This document shows positions 49,206 through 56,888 of a DNA stretch of 64,000 nucleotides, piece after piece (the stretch's first letter is position 1; the number at the start of each line of letters is the position of its first letter). The position numbers and the translations under genes are program-made. This stretch comes from JBKPCD01 sp046727175 (lineage in GTDB: Bacteria; Acidobacteriota; Vicinamibacteria; Vicinamibacterales; 2-12-FULL-66-21): positions 1-64,000 of the forward strand of contig JBKPCD010000158.1 of the NCBI GenBank assembly GCA_046727175.1, read 5' to 3'. Below the pieces are notes generated by a model that did no database searches, was not told the DNA's origin, and saw only the letters and a program-made list of their open reading frames with translations.

Positions 49206-51932
49206 ATGCCGCTCAGTGCAGGATCACGTATCGGTCCGTACGAGATCGTCGGCTCTCTCGGCGCCGGCGGAATGGGTGAGGTGTATCGGGCCCGCGATAC
49301 GAAGCTCGATCGCGACGTCGCGATCAAAATCCTGCCCGAGCTCTTCGCGAACGACCCCGAACGCCTGGCGCGGTTTCAACGCGAGGCGAAGACGCTCGCC
49401 TCGCTCAATCATCCCAACATTGCGCAGATCCACGGCATCGAAGACTCCGGATCCACCCAGGCGCTCGTCATGGAAATCGTCGAAGGCGAGGACCTTGCCG
49501 CGCGCCTCACCAGTGGTCCCTTGTCGACGGCCGACACGGTCCTCATCTCGAAGCAGGTCGCCGAGGCGCTCGACGCGGCGCACGAGCGCGGGATCGTTCA
49601 TCGCGATCTCAAGCCGGCGAATATCAGGGTCACGGACGACGGGACCGTGAAGGTGCTGGATTTCGGGCTGGCGAAGGCAATGGATGCCGGCGGCCAATCG
49701 GCGGCCGATGCGATGAATTCGCCGACGTTCGCGTCACCCAGGACGGAGCTGGGTGTCATCCTGGGCACCGCCGCGTACATGGCTCCTGAACAAGCCACAG
49801 GCAAAGCCGTCGACAAGCGCGCCGACATCTGGGCATTCGGGTGTGTGCTCTACGAGCTGCTCACGGGCCGCTCTCCCTTCGCGTCGGATTCAGCCGCCGA
49901 GAGCATTGGGATGGTTGTCACGCGCGATCCAGACTGGAGCGCGCTGCCCTCGTCACTTCCGCCAACCGTGCGGCAGCTGATTCGCCGTTGCCTCACCAAG
50001 GATCCGATGCAGCGGCTGCGCGACATCGGCGAAGCACGGATCGCCCTGTCGCAGCCGCTGGTGGAACCGACGACCAAACCGCCGGATGCAGCAACGCCTC
50101 ACAGCCAGCGAACCCGCGTGCGGCGCGCAGTCGCGTGGACGGCGGCCGCGTTGGCGCTCGCGATGATCGGTGCCGCAGCGACGTGGTCGTCCTCGCGCGG
50201 CACTCGGCCGGATGCCCCCATCCTCAGTCTGGGGATAGACGCGGGAGGAGATACGCCCCTGGCCGGCGTCGGCTGGGCCGGACTGCACTGGGTGGGTCCC
50301 ACGGCCGTTCTTTCGCCGGATGGCCGACTGCTCGTGTTCATTGCGCGCGGGCCGTCCGGAGGGCGTTGGCAGCTCTACACCCGGCGTCTCGATGCGCTGA
50401 AGGCGACCGCGCTTGCGGGCACGGAAGACGCCTTCGCGCCGTTCTTCTCACCCGACGGACGTTCCATCGCCTTCTTCTCCACCGGCCGGTTGATGAAGGT
50501 CGCGCTGGACGGCGGCGCCGTCACCACGATCTGCCCCGCCGAGGAAGGACGCGGCGGCGCGTGGGCGGAAGACGGCACCATTCTGTTCGCGCCGCGGCCG
50601 GATGGTCCCTTGTTCCGCGTGTCATCGGACGGAGGCACTCCCACGCAAGCGACGACGCTCGACACGGCGTCGAAGGAGACCACGCACAGGTGGCCGCAGG
50701 TTCTGCCGGGCGGGAAGGCATTTCTGTTCACGGCGCACAGCGGACCGAGCGCGTCTGACGCTGGGACCATCGTGGGCCAGTGGACAAGTGACGGGAAGCG
50801 GACGATTCTTCATCGCGGAGGGCTCTACGGACGCTACGCGCCGAGCGGACACCTGCTCTATCTGCACCAGGGCTCGCTGTTCGCGGCGCAATTCGACGTC
50901 GAACGGCTGCAGGTCACTGGCACACCGGCCGCCGTCGTCGCCGAGGTGGAACACGCAGTGGTGAACGGAGGCGCGCAATTTTCCTTCTCGAACACCGGTC
51001 TGCTCGCGTATCGGCGCGCACGCAGCGCGAATCGCCATCTGCAATGGATGGACGTGGCCGGACAGCTTCAGCCGATGCGGAACGTCACCGCCGAGTACCA
51101 GGAGGCGCGATTCTCCGACGATGGCACCCGGCTGCTGCTGGTGGTGAGCGATGGCGCACAATCCGACGTTTGGGTCTATGACATCCGGCGCGACACGATG
51201 CTGCGGCTCACGTTTCACCCCGACAACGATTGGAGTCCCATCTGGTCGCCAGACGGCAGCCACATCGTGTACGGATCGTGGCAGGCGGACGTCGGCACGT
51301 TCAATCTCTTCATGCATCGGGCCGACGGCACGGGGCAGCCGGAGCGGCTGACATCGAGTCGCAACAGCCAGATGCCGGTCGCGTGGCACCCGAGCGGTCA
51401 GTACCTGCTCTTCTCCGAACGACGACCGGAAACGGGTGAGGACCTGATGCTGTTGCGCATGGAGCGGACGCCCACGGGCGAATGGAAACCAGGCGCCACT
51501 CGCGCGTTGCTGGGCGGCGCCTCCAGCGAACTGAACGGCAAGTTCTCGCCCGACGGCAAGTGGCTTGCCTACATCTCCGATGAATCAGGCCGTACCGAAG
51601 TGTACGTTCAGCCATTTCCCGGAGCGGGGCGCTGGCAGGTCTCCGCCGAGGGGGCCGAATGGATCGAGTGGAAGAAGAACGGCCAGCTTTTCTACGGTCG
51701 ATCGGAGGAGGTCGTGATGACGGTGCCGCACCACGTCGAGGGCAACACGTTCGTCGCGGAGAAGCCTCGGATGTGGATGCGAATCCCGCCTGGAGTCATG
51801 TGGGTGGATCCGGCCCTGGATGGCACACGGGCGGTCGCCATCCGGTCGGATGACCCGCGGCGCGAGTCGATGGTACTGCTCATCAACTTCTTCGAGCAGC
51901 TGCGGCGCACGGCGGGTTCGACAGGGCAATGA
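49206..51932 (+). CDS. Membrane Ser/Thr protein kinase with TolB/WD40-like periplasmic propeller
   Basis: The 908-residue Hanks-type kinase is of the form common in Acidobacteriota. The kinase domain (residues about 11-275) has the glycine loop LGAGGMGEVYRA, Lys41 (VAIKIL), catalytic HRDLKPANI (Asp134) and DFG (152-154). One membrane helix (AVAWTAAALALAMIGAAATW) lies near residue 310. The extracytoplasmic part (about 330-900) contains TolB-like blades such as LSPDGRLLVFIARG, FSPDGRSIAFFSTG, WSPDGSHIVYGSW and FSPDGKWLAYISDESGRTEVYVQPF. ATG 49206 is chosen for the canonical MPLSAGSRIGPYEI start. The propeller may sense a ligand or damaged envelope and signal inward. Confidence 0.93.
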   Translation: MPLSAGSRIGPYEIVGSLGAGGMGEVYRARDTKLDRDVAIKILPELFANDPERLARFQREAKTLASLNHPNIAQIHGIEDSGSTQALVMEIVEGEDLAARLTSGPLSTADTVLISKQVAEALDAAHERGIVHRDLKPANIRVTDDGTVKVLDFGLAKAMDAGGQSAADAMNSPTFASPRTELGVILGTAAYMAPEQATGKAVDKRADIWAFGCVLYELLTGRSPFASDSAAESIGMVVTRDPDWSALPSSLPPTVRQLIRRCLTKDPMQRLRDIGEARIALSQPLVEPTTKPPDAATPHSQRTRVRRAVAWTAAALALAMIGAAATWSSSRGTRPDAPILSLGIDAGGDTPLAGVGWAGLHWVGPTAVLSPDGRLLVFIARGPSGGRWQLYTRRLDALKATALAGTEDAFAPFFSPDGRSIAFFSTGRLMKVALDGGAVTTICPAEEGRGGAWAEDGTILFAPRPDGPLFRVSSDGGTPTQATTLDTASKETTHRWPQVLPGGKAFLFTAHSGPSASDAGTIVGQWTSDGKRTILHRGGLYGRYAPSGHLLYLHQGSLFAAQFDVERLQVTGTPAAVVAEVEHAVVNGGAQFSFSNTGLLAYRRARSANRHLQWMDVAGQLQPMRNVTAEYQEARFSDDGTRLLLVVSDGAQSDVWVYDIRRDTMLRLTFHPDNDWSPIWSPDGSHIVYGSWQADVGTFNLFMHRADGTGQPERLTSSRNSQMPVAWHPSGQYLLFSERRPETGEDLMLLRMERTPTGEWKPGATRALLGGASSELNGKFSPDGKWLAYISDESGRTEVYVQPFPGAGRWQVSAEGAEWIEWKKNGQLFYGRSEEVVMTVPHHVEGNTFVAEKPRMWMRIPPGVMWVDPALDGTRAVAIRSDDPRRESMVLLINFFEQLRRTAGSTGQ

Positions 51933-52015
51933 GCGGCGACCCTCGCGTCCGCGTGATTGCAGCGATGCTCTTCGCGGTGTCGCTGCCGCTCGCCCTCGTC
52001 GCACGGCAATCGTAA
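51929..52015 (+). CDS. Possible small signal-peptide-like ORF after the kinase gene
   Basis: This is a 28-codon frame whose ATG overlaps the kinase TGA (ATGA). The product (SGDPRVRVIAAMLFAVSLPLALVARQS) is a charged start plus a hydrophobic core, like a bare signal peptide. It could be a small membrane peptide or the 5' stub of a lost secreted protein. The coupled start is the only support. Confidence 0.3.
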   Translation: MSGDPRVRVIAAMLFAVSLPLALVARQS

Positions 52016-52035
52016 CGTTCGTGATGAAAGGGGGA

Positions 52036-52052
52036 GTCGTGGTGACCACGAC
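52036..52052. terminator. Hairpin after the kinase gene
   Basis: GTCGTGG-TGA-CCACGAC forms a perfect 7-bp stem that can extend (GGGA/TCCC) with one bulge. It lies about 100 bp after the kinase stop and before the DinB gene. It has no U-run. It is a possible terminator. Confidence 0.35.
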
Positions 52053-52145
52053 GTCCCAGAATCCAAAACCTTAAAGGACTGAGCACGTGCTGTATGGCTG
52101 CCGCCAGCAACGCCGGCTGACCCGATATGATCGGAGATCGATACC

Positions 52146-52706
52146 ATGACACCAGAGACCGATCGCACACGGCGGCCGTTCGTGATGGAAGAGGCGGTCG
52201 CCATCCTGACGCGAACTCCAGCCACGCTCGACGCACTGCTCCGTGGTCTTCCTGATGGTTGGATCGGGGCACACGAAGGGGGCGAAACGTGGAGCCCCTT
52301 CGATGTCATCGGACATTTGATCCATGGGGAGCGGACCGACTGGATGCCGCGCGCGAAGATCATTCTCGACCACGGCGAGTCGCGCGCCTTCGAGAAGTTC
52401 GATCGCTTCGCGCAGTTCGAGGCATCGAAGGGTCGAACCCTCGCCAGCCTGCTCGACGAGTTCGCGATGCTCCGTCAGGAAGGCCTCCGCGAGTTGGCGG
52501 CCCTGAAGCTGACCCAAGCCGACCTCGATCGTCGCGGGCGGCATCCGGAGCTCGGGCTCGTGACGCTGCGTCAGCTCCTGGCGACATGGACAGCGCACGA
52601 CCTCGATCACATCGTGCAGATCTCGCGAGTCCTGGCGCGCCAGTACGCCGACGAAGTCGGACCCTGGCGCGCGTACTTGCGAATTATCAGTGGAACGCAG
52701 GGCTGA
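52146..52706 (+). CDS. DinB-superfamily protein (DUF664/YfiT-like)
   Basis: The 186-residue four-helix bundle contains WSPFDVIGHLIHGERTDWMPRAKIIL (first metal His) and TWTAHDLDHIVQISRVLARQYADEVGPW (two further His). These three histidines are the usual metal site of DinB/YfiT proteins. The family includes mycothiol/bacillithiol-dependent transferases and proteins of unknown role. The gene stands alone between the kinase and the cysteine-repeat gene. The other DinB at 26081-26641 is clearly different in sequence. Confidence 0.85.
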   Translation: MTPETDRTRRPFVMEEAVAILTRTPATLDALLRGLPDGWIGAHEGGETWSPFDVIGHLIHGERTDWMPRAKIILDHGESRAFEKFDRFAQFEASKGRTLASLLDEFAMLRQEGLRELAALKLTQADLDRRGRHPELGLVTLRQLLATWTAHDLDHIVQISRVLARQYADEVGPWRAYLRIISGTQG

Positions 52707-52821
52707 GTCACGAATCCTGGTGGGCGTCACCTTCGGCTGAACGACCCTCCTGCTCGGGAACGAACTATAATCCCGGCGGTTCGCGCGGCATGATGCTGCG
52801 GACCGTTCAACGGAGAGCCCG

Positions 52822-53232
52822 ATGACCCGTCGATCTATCGCCGTCGTGCTTCCAGGCGTCTTGATGTTCGCGATTGCGGCATCTTCCGGCGCGTCCGGCG
52901 GCGGAACTGTCACGGCTCGCGGCACAGGCGTTGCTCCGCCTGTCGTGCCGGGCGAGCGTGGCGCCGCCGCACCACAGAAGGGGCGCTACAAGAAACAGGG
53001 AGACACCTGCGTCTGGGATGCGAACGACGGCGGGCCGAACCAGTGCACACCTCTCGTCAAAGGCCGTTTCAAGAAGGGCGCGAACGACTCGTGCACATGG
53101 GATCCCGACGACGTCGGCGATGATCAGTGCCGGCCGCCCAAGGGACGGTGGAAGAAAGGCAGCGAGAACTCGTGCGTGTGGGACGCGAACGACGGCGGTC
53201 CCGATCAGTGCAACCCGCGACAGGCGAAGTAA
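52822..53232 (+). CDS. Secreted protein with three cysteine/acidic repeats, unknown function
   Basis: The 136-residue protein has a signal peptide (residues about 1-25, ending ASS/GASG) and a Gly/Ala/Pro-rich linker. It then has three tandem repeats at residues about 53-75, 80-103 and 107-130. Each has the form KGR-(Y/F/W)-KK-x(3-4)-(D/S)-C-x-W-D-x(2)-D-x(4)-Q-C, with the two cysteines always 12 residues apart (63/75, 91/103, 118/130). Between the cysteines the Asp/Asn-rich loop (WDANDGGPNQ and similar) could bind calcium. It is not recognised as any family. The layout suggests disulfide-stabilised binding modules outside the cytoplasm. It converges with the cytochrome/cyclase-like gene, whose stop lies 24 bp beyond its own. 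Confidence 0.7.
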   Translation: MTRRSIAVVLPGVLMFAIAASSGASGGGTVTARGTGVAPPVVPGERGAAAPQKGRYKKQGDTCVWDANDGGPNQCTPLVKGRFKKGANDSCTWDPDDVGDDQCRPPKGRWKKGSENSCVWDANDGGPDQCNPRQAK

Positions 53233-53256
53233 GCCTATCGATCCCGCACCTTTCGG

Positions 53257-54414
53257 TTACAGCAGCGCGAGAGCGGCGAACGCGGTGGCGAGATCCGACA
53301 TGAACATGCGCCGCCACGGCTCGCCTTTGTCGCCGCCGTGCTCGCGATCGAAGTTGAGTGAGTGGGCGCGCCACGGCGCCCAGGACAGATCGCCGGGACG
53401 CTCGGTCGTTTGATGCGAGCGCAACCACTGCTGACCTCTCGCGACAGCAGCACGATCCGCGGCCACGGCGGTTTTGCGCATCACATACACGACGAGACCG
53501 GTCGCGTATCCGTCTGACGCCGCGAGCAATGCGTCGTCCGGAGATCCCGGCGGCGCGAATGGCGCCTCTTCCCTCGTCCATCGCCACGTGCCCAGATCCG
53601 TGAGCGACCACCCGCCATCCGGCCGCTGGTGCCGCTCGAGGTCCCGGACCACCGCGTCCCGCTCAGCGGATGTGAGAATGCCCTTGAAATGTGCCGACGC
53701 AATGAGCGCCCATGCGCGATTGAACAGTCGCTGCGACGCCGTATTAGCGCGCAAGTACGCGCGCAATCGCTCGATTCCGGCCTGTCCGCGCGCGTCGCTG
53801 CTTGCGAGCATTCCGGCGTGCGATCCTGCGGCGATTGCCGCGACCGTGGCGCCGTAGAACACGGCGTCCGGCGCTTCGTACGGCTCGAGACCGAAATTGA
53901 GCCAGTCCCACGCGCCGTTGTCGCGCTGCACCTCCCACAAGCGAGCCATTGCCGCGCGCGTGAGCGCGCCCGGCTCGGATGATTCCTCTTCAGGATCTCG
54001 GCTCGTCAGCACGAGCGCGTTGATCACCGCCTCCACGCCGCGCGACTCGAGTTTCTTCGCCTCCGTGTGATCGTAGTACGGCTGCTCGGTGTCCAGGTGC
54101 TCAACGCGCTGCCGCACGATCTCGAAGATTCGTTGCTCGTGAGCGGTCGGCGCCGCCGCACCCTGCGCTCGACGAAGTGCCGGCCGCACGAGGGCGTATG
54201 GCACGGCCGTGTGGCAGGACAGACACTTCGTTTCGGTATCGCCGGTCTTCAGATTCTTTGCTCGGGCCCACCACAAGTCCATTCGCGCGTCGAGGTACCG
54301 CGCGACGGACGCCTGATCCCACGTTTCGGCGGAGCCGCTGGAGCGTTCGATTGCCCCTGTGACCAACCCTGCGGTCACTACGACGCACGCTGCGGCGAGC
54401 ACCCGGCTTTGCAT
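53257..54414 (-). CDS. Exported mono-heme protein with squalene/terpene-cyclase-like helical domain
   Basis: The 385-residue protein has an N-terminal signal sequence (residues about 1-22). One heme-binding motif, CLSCH, lies at 64-68. The remainder (about 70-385) is helical with QW-like blocks (WEVQRDNGAWDWLNFG, LERHQRPDGGWSLTDLG, ARGQQWLRSHQTTERPGDLSW, EPWRRMFMSDLATAFAALAL) reminiscent of the alpha/alpha barrels of squalene-hopene cyclases and related prenyltransferase folds. No catalytic DXDD motif is seen, so cyclase activity is unlikely. ATG 54414 is chosen; a TTG at 54450 overlaps the ADOP stop. It follows ADOP locus 7 and the molybdenum enzyme on the same strand. Confidence 0.7.
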   Translation of the reverse strand: MQSRVLAAACVVVTAGLVTGAIERSSGSAETWDQASVARYLDARMDLWWARAKNLKTGDTETKCLSCHTAVPYALVRPALRRAQGAAAPTAHEQRIFEIVRQRVEHLDTEQPYYDHTEAKKLESRGVEAVINALVLTSRDPEEESSEPGALTRAAMARLWEVQRDNGAWDWLNFGLEPYEAPDAVFYGATVAAIAAGSHAGMLASSDARGQAGIERLRAYLRANTASQRLFNRAWALIASAHFKGILTSAERDAVVRDLERHQRPDGGWSLTDLGTWRWTREEAPFAPPGSPDDALLAASDGYATGLVVYVMRKTAVAADRAAVARGQQWLRSHQTTERPGDLSWAPWRAHSLNFDREHGGDKGEPWRRMFMSDLATAFAALALL

Positions 54415-54446
54415 TGGCCGAATGTAAACACTGCGGCTGGACGGAA

Positions 54447-56888
54447 TCAAGTACGAAGACTCGCGCCGGGCACCTTCACGACGCGGAAAGTCGGAACGGC
54501 GCAGGCGAGTACCGAAACGAGAGCAACAACGACGGCAACCTGCCCGAACGTAGCGGGGTCGGTCGGCTCCAGTCGAAAGAGCATGGTGGAGAGCAGGGCC
54601 GTCACACAGATCGCCAGGCCAAGTCCCGATATCAGACCGATGAGAATCAACCGGACACCCTGTCTCATGACGAGCCGGACGATGTTCGCCTCCGTGGCTC
54701 CGAGCGCAAGCCGGATGGCAATTTCATGCGTTCGCTGGGTGATCGAATACGCCACCACGGCATAGATGCCGGTCACAGCCAATGCGAGCGCCGCGAGAGC
54801 AAACGCAGCGATGAGCGACACGCTGAATCGCCGTGGAGCGACTGCGTCGGCCAGATAGTGATCCATCGGCCTGATCTGCGAGGCCACCACGTCAGGATCA
54901 ACTCGGCGGACCTCTCTCGCGACGCTCGTCGCGAGGCTCATGGGATCGCCGGCCGTTCGTACGATCCAGAACATGTTCGCGGCGGCCGCGCCGACGTTGT
55001 CGCGGTGGATTTGAGGATAGGTGAGATACAGATCCCACGTGGGCTCTCCATCCAGAGCCGCCTGCTGGACGTTACCGACGACCCCGATGATTTCCACGGG
55101 CCTCGGCGGCCCGTCGTTGTCGTCCACCAGGACGCGTGCACCAATAGGCTCGAGTCCGGCGAGCCAGTGGCTGGCCAGCTCCTCGTTCACCACCGCAACC
55201 GCCCGTGTCGTTTCGGTGTCCTGCTCCGAGAAAGTGCGGCCGCGTTTCAGTGGAATGCGAGCGGCTTCGAAGTAGCCGGCGGTTACCGTGCGGAACTGCG
55301 CGACGGGCACTCGCTCACGTTCAACGGCTCTCCCCTCCACGGTGAACGGAACGCGCGACAGGAGTCCGCACAGCGGGAGCAGCGAGATCGCGCCGGCGTT
55401 CGTGACCGTCGGCAGCGACGACAGTTGCTGGGCGACTGCCCGTTGGAAAGTGACAATCGCATCTCGGCTGTTGAACCGCTTTGCCGGCAGCGTGACGCGC
55501 GCAGAAAGAACTCCGGTCGAGTCAAATCCGGGGGCAACCGCCAGCACGTTCGCGAAGCTCTTGGCCAGCATCGTCATCACGACGAGCAGCACGACCGCCA
55601 GCGCGACCTCGGAGCTGACGAGCGCACCGCGAACGCGCTGGCTACCGGCCGACGTCCCCCGGCTGCTGCCCTCCAGTGCAGCACGAACATCGACGCGTGC
55701 CGACAAGAGCGCGGGTATCACACCGAACAGCACGCCTGTGACCGTAGATACGGCCAGCGAAAACAGGAGAACAGCGAGATCGAGCCGGATCTCCCCGGAC
55801 CGCGGCAATTGCGTGGGCGCGAGCGCTACCAGAGCCGCGACGCCCGACCGTGCGAAGAGCACGCCAATCAGTCCTCCCGAGACGCTCACAACCAACGTTT
55901 CAATCACGACCCGCCGAACGACTTTCGCACGCGACGATCCAAGCGCCAGCTGCACGGCGAGATCCTTCCGCCGGTTCGTCGCGCGCGTCACCATCAGGTT
56001 CGCGAGGTTTGCGCAGGCGATGAGCAGAACGGCGCCGACCGCTCCAAACACCGTCAAGAGCGCCGTCCGAAACGGGCCGACGACGCCATCGAGCGGCGCG
56101 ACCATGCGGACGCCGCGCTTTCTTGCATTCTCGACCGGGAACTGGTCCTGGAGTCGGCGTGCGATTGCCATCAATTCGCTCGCTGCCTGCTGCGGCGACA
56201 CGTGCTCCGCAACCCGGCCTACGCCGATGATGAAGTTCACGGAGTTACGAGCGCTGCGTCTCGGATCCTGATCGGCGGCGAAGGGAATCACGAACTCGAC
56301 GTCGCGCACCGGCATGGCGAAGCCGGACGTGAGCACGCCCACGACCGTGTACTCCTCGCCATTGAGCCGGATTGCTCGTCCAACAATCGAGCGGTCAGCT
56401 CCAAATCGGCGCACCCAAAACGGTTCCGCGAGCACGACAACGTGCTCGCCGCCCGGCCGCTCGTCGCCAGGTTGGAGGAGCCGGCCGAACCGCGCCGCCG
56501 CGCCAAGGACGTCGAAGAGATTGCCGGTGGCCCGAAGACCTTGCACGCGCTCGGCTGCGGCTTCGTCGCTCAGGTTGGCACTGAAACCGAAGAACCCTGC
56601 AAAGCCGGAGAGAGTCCGCGTGGAGTCGCGATAGTCGATGAAATCCGGCACGTTGAACGGCGTTCGATCGCGGCCAGGCTGATCGGACCAGATCCAGAAC
56701 ACCTGCTCGACGTCGCGATAAGGCAGCTGCCGGAGCAGGACACCATACACGACGCTGAAAATCGCCGTCGTCGCACCAACAGTCAATGCGACGGTGACGA
56801 CCGCACCGCCGGTAAACGCGGGAGTCTTGCGAAGAGCGCGCAGGCCGTATCGAACGTCACGACCGAGACCCGACAGCATGCCGATCAT
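54447..56888 (-). CDS. ADOP-type FtsX/MacB-like permease, locus 7 (coupled to a molybdenum enzyme)
   Basis: The 813-residue orphan permease has a first helix from about residue 23 (TPAFTGGAVVTVALTVGATTAIFSVVYGVLL), a MacB core domain, an FtsX block (CANLANLMVTRATNRRKDLAVQLALGSSRAKVVRRV), a second periplasmic domain and a terminal FtsX block (THEIAIRLALGATEANIVRLVM). The C-terminus ends VPTFRVVKVPGASLRT, without the usual RVDP-ALR(x)E ending. ATG 56888 overlaps the TGA of the molybdopterin oxidoreductase gene by 4 bp, a linkage not seen at the other ADOP loci here. No PadR is near. Confidence 0.87.
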   Translation of the reverse strand: MIGMLSGLGRDVRYGLRALRKTPAFTGGAVVTVALTVGATTAIFSVVYGVLLRQLPYRDVEQVFWIWSDQPGRDRTPFNVPDFIDYRDSTRTLSGFAGFFGFSANLSDEAAAERVQGLRATGNLFDVLGAAARFGRLLQPGDERPGGEHVVVLAEPFWVRRFGADRSIVGRAIRLNGEEYTVVGVLTSGFAMPVRDVEFVIPFAADQDPRRSARNSVNFIIGVGRVAEHVSPQQAASELMAIARRLQDQFPVENARKRGVRMVAPLDGVVGPFRTALLTVFGAVGAVLLIACANLANLMVTRATNRRKDLAVQLALGSSRAKVVRRVVIETLVVSVSGGLIGVLFARSGVAALVALAPTQLPRSGEIRLDLAVLLFSLAVSTVTGVLFGVIPALLSARVDVRAALEGSSRGTSAGSQRVRGALVSSEVALAVVLLVVMTMLAKSFANVLAVAPGFDSTGVLSARVTLPAKRFNSRDAIVTFQRAVAQQLSSLPTVTNAGAISLLPLCGLLSRVPFTVEGRAVERERVPVAQFRTVTAGYFEAARIPLKRGRTFSEQDTETTRAVAVVNEELASHWLAGLEPIGARVLVDDNDGPPRPVEIIGVVGNVQQAALDGEPTWDLYLTYPQIHRDNVGAAAANMFWIVRTAGDPMSLATSVAREVRRVDPDVVASQIRPMDHYLADAVAPRRFSVSLIAAFALAALALAVTGIYAVVAYSITQRTHEIAIRLALGATEANIVRLVMRQGVRLILIGLISGLGLAICVTALLSTMLFRLEPTDPATFGQVAVVVALVSVLACAVPTFRVVKVPGASLRT

